A stretch of 9,933 bases of DNA from Flavobacterium psychrophilum (GTDB lineage Bacteria > Bacteroidota > Bacteroidia > Flavobacteriales > Flavobacteriaceae), in the NCBI GenBank assembly GCA_945878515.1, contig CAMCTL010000129.1, forward strand, positions 1-9,933, in the 5' to 3' direction. Positions 1 through 4,996 of this stretch are shown here, piece after piece. The position numbers and the translations under genes are program-made. The notes beneath the pieces are model-generated. The model was not told the origin of the DNA. It saw only the letters and a program-made list of their open reading frames with translations, and did not search any database. Within the stretch, counting starts at the first letter, position 1, and each line of letters opens with the position of its first letter.

Positions 1-657
1 TCTTTCAAAAAAGCCAATCGCTCTCGAATAGACAGTTTTTCTGGAATTGGAGATGAAAAAGCCTTGCAAATTCTTCGAAAAGTTTCAGAAACTTTCGGCG
101 TTCCCACTGTAACGGATATTCACACCAATGAAGACGCAGTTATGGCTGCCGAATATGTTGATGTGCTGCAAATTCCCGCTTTCTTAGTCCGTCAAACCGA
201 TTTAGTTGTGGCTGCTGCCAATACCGGAAAAGTAGTCAACCTCAAAAAAGGACAATTTATGAGTCCCGAAAGTATGAAACATGCCGTTCAAAAAGTTTTG
301 GATTGCAACAATCAAAACGTGATGGTAACTGACCGCGGAACGATGTTTGGCTACCATGATATGATTGTAGATTTTCGAGGAATTCCAACCATGCAACACT
401 ATGCAACTACGGTACTTGACGTGACACATTCCTTGCAACAACCCAACCAGACCGCTGGCGTTACTGGAGGAAGACCTGATATGATTGAAACCATTGCGAA
501 AGCTGGAATCGCTGTTGGTGTGGACGGAATCTTCATAGAAACCCATTTTGATCCAGCCAATGCCAAAAGCGATGGTGCCAATATGTTGCACTTGGATTAT
601 TTTGAAGCCTTAATGAACAAGCTAGTTGCCATCAGAAAAACCATAAATCAGTTTTAA
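1..657 (+). CDS. kdsA: 3-deoxy-8-phosphooctulonate synthase (Kdo-8-P synthase), 5'-truncated by the window edge
   Basis: Condenses phosphoenolpyruvate with arabinose 5-phosphate to give Kdo 8-phosphate, the cytoplasmic step that commits carbon to the Kdo of the LPS inner core. The reading frame is open from base 1, so no start is visible. The TTG at 64 is an internal Leu codon. The 218 visible residues compare with about 270-285 for the family, so roughly 55 N-terminal residues are missing. Family motifs seen (visible numbering): SFKKANRS at 1-8, TDIHT at 38-42, RQTDL at 64-68, KKGQFMSP at 82-89, TDRGTMFGY at 110-118, VTHSLQ at 141-146, GGRPD at 156-160, and IETHFDP followed by KSDG at 179-192. 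H143, E180 and D191 match metal-ligand positions of the metal-dependent class. The KSDG sequence, where metal-independent enzymes usually have a Cys before the Asp, hints at that class, but the deciding Cys/Asn lies in the missing part. Identity is secure; metal class is inference. Confidence 0.96.
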   Translation, partial: SFKKANRSRIDSFSGIGDEKALQILRKVSETFGVPTVTDIHTNEDAVMAAEYVDVLQIPAFLVRQTDLVVAAANTGKVVNLKKGQFMSPESMKHAVQKVLDCNNQNVMVTDRGTMFGYHDMIVDFRGIPTMQHYATTVLDVTHSLQQPNQTAGVTGGRPDMIETIAKAGIAVGVDGIFIETHFDPANAKSDGANMLHLDYFEALMNKLVAIRKTINQF

Positions 658-742
658 AATAGTGCTTTCAGGAATTTTTCTTTACAAAGCAACATTTCTT
701 TTGGAGGAATTTTTAGAATTTAATTTCAAATTAGCAATAAAT

Positions 743-770
743 AAAAAATCTCTTAAATGGAGATTTTTTT
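743..770. terminator. Bidirectional intrinsic terminator between kdsA and the DUF1801 gene
   Basis: A ten-base arm, 743-752 (AAAAAATCTC), pairs perfectly with 760-769 (GAGATTTTTT) around a 7-nt loop. The T-run follows the stem on the plus strand, and the A-run gives the same on the minus strand. It lies between two converging genes and overlaps the stop codon of the minus-strand gene, so it can end both transcripts. Confidence 0.8.
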
Positions 771-1119
771 ATTTGTACAACTTTACAGCTTCTTGAATTA
801 CATCAACTAAGATCTCATTGTTAATGCTTTCTAAACTATAATAACGGAGCGATTTTATGGTATTCCTTTTATCACTAACCAAAAACTCTTGGTTGCGTTT
901 CAGTTGAAAACCTTTAAAAAAACCGGCGTCAACAAAACCTTTTTTCGGACTAGAATTAAAATAGCAAAACACCTTCTTTTTATAATAAAAACAAGGAATT
1001 CCCCATTTGAACAACAGCTCCAATTCAGGGATTTCACTTTCGAAAACAGCAATCAAATGCAGAAGTATCGATTGATACTTTTCTGGCTGTCGAAATATGT
1101 ATTCATCAGTAAGTTTCAT
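769..1119 (-). CDS. DUF1801 (YdhG-like) small domain protein
   Basis: A 116-residue cytoplasmic protein of the DUF1801/YdhG-like fold. Typical features are the opening KLTDEYIFRQPEKY, the FKWGIPCFYYKKKVFCYF strand pair (about residues 38-55), the KKGFVDAGFFKG turn (about 58-69) and the late KSLRYYSLESIN segment. Members are small single-domain proteins. Some relatives are called iron-chaperone-like, but the biochemical role is unsettled and I assign none. I start it at the ATG at 1119. The frame extends eight codons further to a TTG at 1143, but those codons (VFNYFYK) lack family resemblance. The gene is divergent from the rhodanese operon and shares a control region containing a 14-bp palindrome. 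A weak minus-strand -7-like element (TAACTTTA, 1170-1163) lies about 45 bp upstream of the ATG. Confidence 0.8.
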   Translation of the reverse strand: MKLTDEYIFRQPEKYQSILLHLIAVFESEIPELELLFKWGIPCFYYKKKVFCYFNSSPKKGFVDAGFFKGFQLKRNQEFLVSDKRNTIKSLRYYSLESINNEILVDVIQEAVKLYK

Positions 1120-1148
1120 TTTGTAAAAATAGTTAAAAACCAATAATT

Positions 1149-1176
1149 TTGACTTTTGTAACTAAAGTTACTTTCT
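1149..1176 (+). promoter_or_regulatory. Candidate Bacteroidota promoter for the rhodanese operon
   Basis: TTG at 1149-1151, a 17-nt spacer, then TACTTTCT at 1169-1176, one mismatch from the Bacteroidota -7 consensus TAnnTTTG. The spacer holds most of the 14-bp palindrome at 1158-1171, which would let a bound regulator occlude polymerase. The distance to the rhodanese start at 1258 is about 80 nt, leaving a leader that contains the AGT repeat. The match is imperfect, so this is a weak call. Confidence 0.35.
1158..1171. promoter_or_regulatory. 14-bp inverted repeat, candidate operator between divergent genes
   Basis: GTAACT AA AGTTAC is a perfect dyad, placed between the DUF1801 gene (minus) and the two rhodaneses (plus). 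Its size and symmetry suit a dimeric winged-helix regulator (MarR, HxlR or ArsR type). No regulator gene is visible nearby, so which protein binds is unknown. Confidence 0.45.
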
Positions 1177-1214
1177 GCATAAAATTACAGCCCTAATTTT
1201 ACCAAAAAAAAATA

Positions 1215-1239
1215 AGTAGTAGTAGTAGTAGTAGTAGTA
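1215..1239 (+). repeat. (AGT)8 trinucleotide microsatellite in the rhodanese leader
   Basis: Eight perfect AGT units plus one A. It lies between the candidate promoter/operator and the rhodanese start codon at 1258. It is followed at once by a short ORF, ATG at 1240 to TAA at 1255-1257, encoding MYVKI, whose stop directly abuts the rhodanese ATG. An upstream TAA at 1213 closes that frame, so the repeat is not translated from further upstream. Copy-number change would alter leader length but not the downstream frame. Confidence 0.9.
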
Positions 1240-1257
1240 ATGTATGTTAAAATTTAA

Positions 1258-1557
1258 ATGAAAGTAAATAATATGGATATCGAAAAAATAATTACAGGTA
1301 ATCTGCCTACTATTGTAGATGTTAGAACCTACCCAGAATTTAGTGGTGGCAATGTGGTGGACTCTATTAACATTCCCTTGAATGAAATTCCAGCGAGATT
1401 GGAAGAATTAAAATCCTTAAAAACACCAATTATTTTATGTTGTGCTTCAGGAATGCGAAGCGAGCAAGCTCAAAATTACTTGTCTCAGAACAATATCGAA
1501 TGCTATAACGGCGGTTCGTGGCTGGATGTAAATTATTACAAATCTAAAAATAACTAA
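1258..1557 (+). CDS. Single-domain rhodanese-like sulfurtransferase (first of pair)
   Basis: A 99-residue cytoplasmic rhodanese domain, without signal peptide or membrane segment. Rhodaneses carry sulfur as a cysteine persulfide. The IVDVRTYPEFSGGNV segment (19-33) and the substrate loop CCASGMRS (61-68) are diagnostic. C62 should be the persulfide cysteine and R67 closes the loop; the extra C61 just before it is unusual. The length matches stand-alone PspE/GlpE-type proteins. I use the ATG at 1258, which directly follows a five-codon leader ORF. A second ATG at 1273 (MDIEK) is possible, and no Shine-Dalgarno decides between them. The gene is followed 3 nt later by a paralogue, forming an operon. 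Physiological sulfur donor and acceptor are unknown; redox or persulfide homeostasis is inference. Confidence 0.88.
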   Translation: MKVNNMDIEKIITGNLPTIVDVRTYPEFSGGNVVDSINIPLNEIPARLEELKSLKTPIILCCASGMRSEQAQNYLSQNNIECYNGGSWLDVNYYKSKNN

Positions 1558-1560
1558 AAA

Positions 1561-1878
1561 ATGATCAACACTTTAAAAAAAATATTTGGCATCGGACCTA
1601 GCGTGAATTATGCAGAATTGGTAAAAAATGGCGCTACAATTTTGGACGTTCGTTCCAAAACTGAATATGCCGGCGGACACATTCAAGGCTCAGTGAACAT
1701 TTCTGTTGACACACTACGAAACAATCTCGGGAAACTAAAAGACAAAAACAAACCGATAATTACTTGTTGTGCATCTGGAATGCGAAGTGCTTCGGCAAAA
1801 AGTATTCTTGTTGCAAACGGTTTTACGCAAGTACATAATGGTGGTGGATGGAGCAGTTTGAAAAATAAAATCGGATAA
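1561..1878 (+). CDS. Single-domain rhodanese-like sulfurtransferase (second of pair)
   Basis: A 105-residue single rhodanese domain. The strand plus acidic motif ILDVRSKTEYAGGHIQGSVNIS spans 27-48, and the active-site loop CCASGMRS spans 69-76, with C70 the likely persulfide cysteine and R75 the loop arginine. The loop is identical, residue for residue, to that of the upstream gene, including the doubled cysteine, and both proteins end with an N-GG-W motif. They are probably tandem paralogues. The N-terminal stretch MINTLKKIFGIGPS is a short amphipathic helix rather than a clear signal peptide. The spacing of only 3 nt after the first rhodanese stop indicates one transcript, ended by the hairpin at 1914-1952. 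Specific function cannot be read from the sequence. Confidence 0.9.
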   Translation: MINTLKKIFGIGPSVNYAELVKNGATILDVRSKTEYAGGHIQGSVNISVDTLRNNLGKLKDKNKPIITCCASGMRSASAKSILVANGFTQVHNGGGWSSLKNKIG

Positions 1879-1913
1879 TTTCTAGATACAACATCTGCAC
1901 AATATTAAATCAT

Positions 1914-1952
1914 AAAAAAAACCTCGAAAATAGTACTTTCGAGGTTTTTTTA
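1914..1952. terminator. Strong bidirectional intrinsic terminator
   Basis: The core arm ACCTCGAAA at 1921-1929 pairs perfectly with TTTCGAGGT at 1937-1945 around a 7-nt loop. Flanking A- and T-runs extend the stem and provide a U-tract in both directions. It separates the rhodanese operon from the converging FKBP lipoprotein gene and can serve both. Confidence 0.88.
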
Positions 1953-1968
1953 TTGGATAAACAAAACA

Positions 1969-3105
1969 CTAAGGTTTTAATGGATAGTCTTTATTAAGAT
2001 GAACTCTTAATCTATTTGGCGATGTATAATCGAATTTATCACCAACATTGTCTTTTTCATAAGATGGAATTCCTTGAGACTCGTCAATATTTGGAGTTGC
2101 AGGATCATTAAAAGGATTTCCATTTTCATCTTTGGCACCGTTAAAAGGATAATAACCATTACTTACACTAACGCTATTAACAATTAAGTCTGGTCTTTTT
2201 GTTTCCAATTTTGTGGTCGTCCCATCACCATCATCATCAACATCTAAAAAATCAGGAATTCCATCTTTATCAGTATCATCTTCATAAACATCTACATCTA
2301 TAGGAGCTTTTGGATAAAAAATGGTATTTCTGTAATCATATATATATCCATCATTTTTCAATCCTTCTTGATAATTAAATATTCCATCGCTATCAGAATC
2401 AATTCTTTCAATATCATATAATTTAAAGCTAAAAACCAACGGCGAATAGGAAGGAATCGAACCGGCTCCTCTGTTGTAATAACCAAGTCCAGAAGGTATG
2501 AAAAGGACTCCAGCTCCAAAATCTTTATGAGAAACTGTTCCGTCACCTCTTATCTCGTAGGTACCCGATTTAAATTTTGGAAAAATTTCACTCCAGCCAA
2601 TTATCGCAGTATATAAACTAAACATAGATTGAGGATACTTAGATTCTTCAAAGAAAGTTGCCGATAGCACTGAAGGTACTGTAGCAGTTGCAGTGCTTTT
2701 CCTTAAATAAGTTCCCTTATAGGCCGCCAAAACAGCATCTACATTGCATGGAGACGCGCCAACACCTGACCTCAACACCAAATAATACAGCTTGTATTTT
2801 ATATCGTGAAGGAGTACTTCCTTGGACAATAATTGATACTTTGTTTGATCCCAAATCGATTTATGTTCTGTATCGCCAACTTCAAGTTTTGTAATGGTTA
2901 CGTCTTGATCATCGACTATACCTGGATTGTCAACTACTGTAATGTAATTGTTTTTCAAATATTCTTCAATAATAACCATATCAGCGTCTCTCTGCACATC
3001 ATAAGCTCTTGGTGGCTCAACTGTAATTCCAATGTCATCCTTCCTGCAAGAAAATAAAGACAAGGTTGCAAATAATACTAAAAAATAAAACTTAAATTTG
3101 TTCAT
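1969..3105 (-). CDS. FKBP-type peptidyl-prolyl isomerase lipoprotein with calcium-type (TSP3-like) acidic repeats
   Basis: A 378-residue envelope lipoprotein predicted to catalyse or assist proline isomerisation during folding of exported proteins. The N-terminus is a lipoprotein signal: hydrophobic stretch 5-19, then LFSC with Cys20 as the lipidated residue. The FKBP-like domain lies at about 105-234. It shows IIGWSEIFPKFKSG at 168-181 (W171 is at the position of the conserved FKBP pocket Trp) and GVLFIPSGLGYY at 199-210, then the closing strand PLVFSFKLYDIE. After it come acidic loops resembling thrombospondin type-3/EF-hand calcium loops: DSDSDGIFNYQEG at 236-248 and the DTDKDGIPDFLDVDDDGDG run at 278-296. 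A Pro/Asn-rich tail follows. The protein resembles GldI-class FKBP lipoproteins of gliding flavobacteria, but the acidic tail and length differ, so I do not use that name. It is divergent from the S4 gene with 79 bp between starts. Confidence 0.85.
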   Translation of the reverse strand: MNKFKFYFLVLFATLSLFSCRKDDIGITVEPPRAYDVQRDADMVIIEEYLKNNYITVVDNPGIVDDQDVTITKLEVGDTEHKSIWDQTKYQLLSKEVLLHDIKYKLYYLVLRSGVGASPCNVDAVLAAYKGTYLRKSTATATVPSVLSATFFEESKYPQSMFSLYTAIIGWSEIFPKFKSGTYEIRGDGTVSHKDFGAGVLFIPSGLGYYNRGAGSIPSYSPLVFSFKLYDIERIDSDSDGIFNYQEGLKNDGYIYDYRNTIFYPKAPIDVDVYEDDTDKDGIPDFLDVDDDGDGTTTKLETKRPDLIVNSVSVSNGYYPFNGAKDENGNPFNDPATPNIDESQGIPSYEKDNVGDKFDYTSPNRLRVHLNKDYPLKP

Positions 3106-3139
3106 TATAACTGAATTTTTGAGCGTGCAAGATACAATT

Positions 3140-3170
3140 TTGATTTATTTTTGCATTGGATTTAACTTTG
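3140..3170 (+). promoter_or_regulatory. Bacteroidota-type promoter of the S4-domain gene
   Basis: TTG at 3140-3142, a 20-nt spacer, and a perfect TAACTTTG (TAnnTTTG) at 3163-3170. The start codon at 3185 is only 15 nt after the -7 box, so the transcript should be nearly leaderless. This also rules out the longer reading frame that opens at 3098, because its start would lie upstream of the promoter. Confidence 0.6.
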
Positions 3171-3184
3171 ATTTTGCAAAATTT

Positions 3185-3559
3185 ATGAGAATAGACAAAT
3201 ATTTATGGTGCGTTCGCTATTATAAAACTAGAAATATGGTAACCGAAGCCTGTAAAAAAAATCACGTTACCGTAAATGGGATGGTCGCTAAACCATCTAA
3301 AGAAGTTTTTCCTACTGATAAAATTACATTTAGGAAAGACCAAATTACCCAAATTATTACTGTTTTAGATATTCCCGAAAATCGCATTGGAGCCAAATTA
3401 GTAGATGTGTATCGAAAAAATGAAACTCCTGCTGAAGTCTATGAACACCTTGAATTATTAAAATTATCGAAGGAACATTATCGAAAAAACGGCACAGGAA
3501 GACCCACAAAAAAAGACCGTCGAGATATTGATGAATTTGGAAATGAAACAAACGAATAG
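3185..3559 (+). CDS. S4-domain RNA-binding protein, Hsp15 (HslR) family
   Basis: A 124-residue basic cytoplasmic protein with an N-terminal S4 RNA-binding domain (about 1-50). It begins MRIDKYLWCVRYYKTR, with the VNGMVAKPSKEVFPTDKI loop at 30-47 that is characteristic of S4 and Hsp15 proteins. The C-terminal tail KNGTGRPTKKDRRDID (101-116) is lysine/arginine-rich, as in Hsp15, which binds stalled 50S subunits carrying nascent-chain tRNA. That ribosome-rescue role is family knowledge, not seen here. The frame stays open upstream to 3098, but I choose 3185 because family homology begins there and a TAnnTTTG promoter lies between. A repeat-rich 110-bp gap separates it from the phosphoribosyltransferase gene, and no other promoter is visible in that gap, so the two may be cotranscribed. 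Confidence 0.9.
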   Translation: MRIDKYLWCVRYYKTRNMVTEACKKNHVTVNGMVAKPSKEVFPTDKITFRKDQITQIITVLDIPENRIGAKLVDVYRKNETPAEVYEHLELLKLSKEHYRKNGTGRPTKKDRRDIDEFGNETNE

Positions 3560-3568
3560 AAAAAATTA

Positions 3569-3630
3569 ATGGCAATTACAATTTCAATGGCAATTTCAAT
3601 GGCAATGGCAATGGCAATGGCAATAGCAAT
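3569..3630 (+). repeat. GGCAAT-based nested tandem repeat
   Basis: Units beginning GGCAAT occur as an 18-mer (3571-3588), a 12-mer (3589-3600), then four perfect hexamers (3601-3624) and a variant AGCAAT (3625-3630). All units are multiples of six. The pattern suggests slippage growth from a shared core. It lies in the gap between the S4 and phosphoribosyltransferase genes. Confidence 0.9.
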
Positions 3631-3655
3631 CAAAAATCTGAAATCTAAAATCTAA
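3569..3655 (+). other. Repeat-encoded 28-codon ORF, hydrophobic peptide (possibly not expressed)
   Basis: ATG at 3569, ten bases after the S4 gene stop, opens a frame that runs through the whole hexamer repeat to TAA at 3653. The peptide reads MAITISMAIS, then repeated Met-Ala, and ends AIAIKNLKSKI. That is about 21 hydrophobic residues followed by a basic tail, the shape of a single-pass membrane peptide. Because every repeat unit is a multiple of six, copy changes keep the frame and only lengthen the hydrophobic core. There is no good ribosome-binding site and no family match I recognise. It may be only a by-product of the repeat. Confidence 0.2.
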
Positions 3656-3661
3656 AATCTA
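3634..3661 (+). repeat. AAATCTA heptamer tandem repeat
   Basis: Four 7-bp units in a row: AAATCTG at 3634-3640, then three perfect AAATCTA at 3641-3661, ending 8 bases before the phosphoribosyltransferase ATG. It covers the position where a ribosome-binding site would be. This is a second, unrelated repeat placed directly after the hexamer array. Confidence 0.9.
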
Positions 3662-3669
3662 AATTTAAA

Positions 3670-4170
3670 ATGAGCAAGAATATCATATTGTCGAATCAGG
3701 AAATCGAGCATAAAATTAAAAGAATAGCTTACCAAATTTATGAAACTTTTATAGACGAGGAAGAAATTGTTATTGCTGGAATTGCTTCCAATGGTTTTAT
3801 TTTTGCCAAAAAAATTGCTGATTCCTTGAAAAGTATTTCAACTTTAAAAGTATCAGTCTGCGAGGTTCAAATCAATAAACATCAGCCTGAATTAGCAGTT
3901 AAAACCTCTTTAACAAAAGAAGAATATGCCAACAAAGGCCTGATTTTAGTGGACGATGTACTAAACTCTGGAACGACACTAATTTATGCGGTTAGACATT
4001 TTCTAGATGTTCCCTTAAAGAAATTCAAAACAGCGGTACTCGTAGATAGAAATCACAAAAAATATCCCGTAAAAGCTGATTTTAAAGGCATCTCGCTTTC
4101 CACATCTTCATTAGAACATGTTCAAGTGGTATTTGATGAAAACGGGAATAGTTATGCTATTTTAAGTTAA
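3670..4170 (+). CDS. PyrR-like phosphoribosyltransferase
   Basis: A 166-residue type I phosphoribosyltransferase-fold protein. The PRPP-binding signature LILVDDVLNSGTT is at 91-103, the flexible-loop region at about 65-85, and the PyrR-like stretch TAVLVDRNHKKYPVKADF at 121-138 is followed by a late EHVQV strand. PyrR proteins are uracil phosphoribosyltransferases that in many bacteria also bind pyr mRNA as attenuators. In Bacteroidota, members lying outside pyr operons have unclear roles. No pyr genes or attenuator-like leader are visible here, so substrate and regulatory role remain open. The length is close to the usual PyrR (about 180 residues) but slightly short at the N-terminus. It follows the S4 gene, and its 3' end overlaps the converging shikimate kinase gene by nine bases. 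Confidence 0.85.
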   Translation: MSKNIILSNQEIEHKIKRIAYQIYETFIDEEEIVIAGIASNGFIFAKKIADSLKSISTLKVSVCEVQINKHQPELAVKTSLTKEEYANKGLILVDDVLNSGTTLIYAVRHFLDVPLKKFKTAVLVDRNHKKYPVKADFKGISLSTSSLEHVQVVFDENGNSYAILS

Positions 4171-4176
4171 AATAGC
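4156..4176. repeat. Perfect palindrome spanning two convergent stop codons
   Basis: GCTATTTTAA at 4156-4165 and TTAAAATAGC at 4167-4176 are exact reverse complements around G4166. The dyad contains the stop codons of both converging genes (4168-4170 plus, 4164-4162 minus) and encodes similar C-terminal ends on each strand (AILS and AILT). As RNA it could fold into an 8-bp stem with a 5-nt loop on either strand. No following U-run is present, so terminator function is doubtful. Confidence 0.8.
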
Positions 4177-4680
4177 CAAAATATCCTGAGTAGTTTCATC
4201 TTTTGTTCTTCCATCAATACTTACTTTGTACTGCGCTTGATTGTAATAAAAACTTCTATCAAAAAGATGTTTAGCAATAAATTCTTTGAGTTCGTCATTG
4301 GTTTTATTTGCAATAATTGGTCTTTTGTTTTTATTGGAAACCAATCTTTCAAATAGTGTTTCAACGGAAGCCTTCAAGTAAATCGATACAATATTATCGC
4401 CTTTTAATAATTCATGATTATTTGCATAACAAGGAGTGCCTCCTCCCAAACTGATAATTGCATTACCTGGAGCATTCAATAATTCGATAAAAACATCTCG
4501 TTCGAGCTTCCTAAAATAAATTTCGCCGTGTATTTTAAAAATTTTATCTATCGACAAATCAGTTCGTTCTTCGATTTTTTTGTCCAAATCTATACACGGA
4601 ATGTCAGTAATTTTGGATAATCTAATAGCAATTGTGGACTTACCACTACCCATATAGCCCAATAAAATTATTTTTCTCAT
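4162..4680 (-). CDS. aroK: Shikimate kinase
   Basis: Phosphorylates shikimate at the 3-hydroxyl using ATP, the fifth step of chorismate (aromatic amino acid) synthesis in the cytoplasm. The 172 residues match the usual length. Motifs in order: Walker A GYMGSGKST at 8-16; the shikimate-binding Asp pair D31 and D33 in IDLDKKIE; GEIYFRKLE at 52-60 with the shikimate-binding Arg57; the Walker B-like LGGGTPC at 78-84; the lid arginine in KRPII at 119-123; and DRSFYYNQA at 141-149 with the late substrate Arg142. The ATG at 4680 starts directly in MRKIILLGYMGSGKS, as in relatives. The 3' end overlaps the converging phosphoribosyltransferase gene by nine bases. I cannot distinguish the aroK and aroL naming, and aroK is the usual choice for a single copy. 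Confidence 0.95.
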   Translation of the reverse strand: MRKIILLGYMGSGKSTIAIRLSKITDIPCIDLDKKIEERTDLSIDKIFKIHGEIYFRKLERDVFIELLNAPGNAIISLGGGTPCYANNHELLKGDNIVSIYLKASVETLFERLVSNKNKRPIIANKTNDELKEFIAKHLFDRSFYYNQAQYKVSIDGRTKDETTQDILAILT

Positions 4681-4731
4681 TTGAATAAAACCCTATATAA
4701 TAAGCGATTAAGTACTAATGTTTTAAAAAGG

Positions 4732-4739
4732 CAAATTTA
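4732..4739 (-). promoter_or_regulatory. Candidate -7 box for the shikimate kinase gene
   Basis: Read on the minus strand, TAAATTTG fits TAnnTTTG and lies about 52 bp upstream of the aroK ATG. No convincing -33 TTG is found at the right distance, so only half of a promoter is supported. Confidence 0.35.
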
Positions 4740-4752
4740 TAATAAAATACCT

Positions 4753-4783
4753 TTGAAAAATAGAAAATAAGGCCTTATATTTG
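4753..4783 (+). promoter_or_regulatory. Promoter of the tRNA cluster
   Basis: TTG at 4753-4755, a 20-nt spacer and a perfect TATATTTG (TAnnTTTG) at 4776-4783. The first tRNA begins at 4808, giving a 5' leader of roughly 20 nt, normal for processing by RNase P. Confidence 0.7.
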
Positions 4784-4807
4784 CACCCGCATTCAAGAAA
4801 AATAAAT

Positions 4808-4880
4808 GACTCGATAGCTCAGTCGGTAGAGCACATCACTTTTAATGATGGGGTCCTGGGTTCGAGCCCCAGTCGGGTCA
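4808..4880 (+). tRNA. tRNA-Lys (anticodon UUU), copy 1
   Basis: A full cloverleaf of 73 nt. The acceptor stem GACTCGA (4808-4814) pairs with TCGGGTC (4873-4879) with one T-G wobble. The D arm is GCTC/GAGC, the anticodon stem CATCA/TGATG with loop CTTTTAA gives anticodon TTT at 4841-4843, and the T arm is CTGGG TTCGAGC CCCAG. The discriminator is A4880 and the 3' CCA is not encoded (CAT follows), so it must be added after transcription. It is identical to the second copy at 4997-5069, and the identity extends slightly beyond the gene on both sides (4806-4887 against 4995-5076, 82 bp). Confidence 0.98.
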
Positions 4881-4931
4881 CATTTTTTATAAGAGAAAAG
4901 TCTTGGGCAAGAAGTTTATCCCGAATAGCGT

Positions 4932-4960
4932 AGCTTGAGGGAAGCCCCAGTTTGGTAACA
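4932..4960 (+). pseudogene. tRNA-like relic between the two tRNA-Lys genes
   Basis: Bases 4932-4941 (AGCTTGAGGG) are identical to the anticodon-loop segment of the downstream tRNA-Leu (5199-5208). Bases 4942-4960 match the last part of tRNA-Lys plus its 3' flank (4864-4882) at 15 of 19 positions, including an unbroken AGCCCCAGT. No cloverleaf can be drawn. It may be a decayed or rearranged tRNA fragment left by duplication; chance similarity is not excluded. Confidence 0.35.
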
Positions 4961-4996
4961 AATTTTGTGATTTTCATATATATTTCTTGAAGCTAT

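Noticed and set aside
202..591. Open frames on the minus strand within kdsA
   Set aside because: They lie fully inside a strongly conserved plus-strand gene and have no recognisable domain; antisense shadows.
889..1146. Plus-strand ORF opposite the DUF1801 gene
   Set aside because: Lys/Phe-rich translation without domain features; it is the complement of a gene with family motifs.
3098..3184. N-terminal extension of the S4 protein from an ATG at 3098
   Set aside because: It would add 29 hydrophobic residues absent from the family, and its start lies upstream of a perfect TAnnTTTG promoter that fits the ATG at 3185.
3571..3661. The tandem repeats as a CRISPR array
   Set aside because: Units are 6-18 bp and contiguous, without unique spacers, and no cas gene is present.
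3560..3669. PyrR-type RNA attenuator upstream of the phosphoribosyltransferase
   Set aside because: The gap is filled by simple repeats and shows no anti-terminator/terminator pair or PyrR-binding hairpin.
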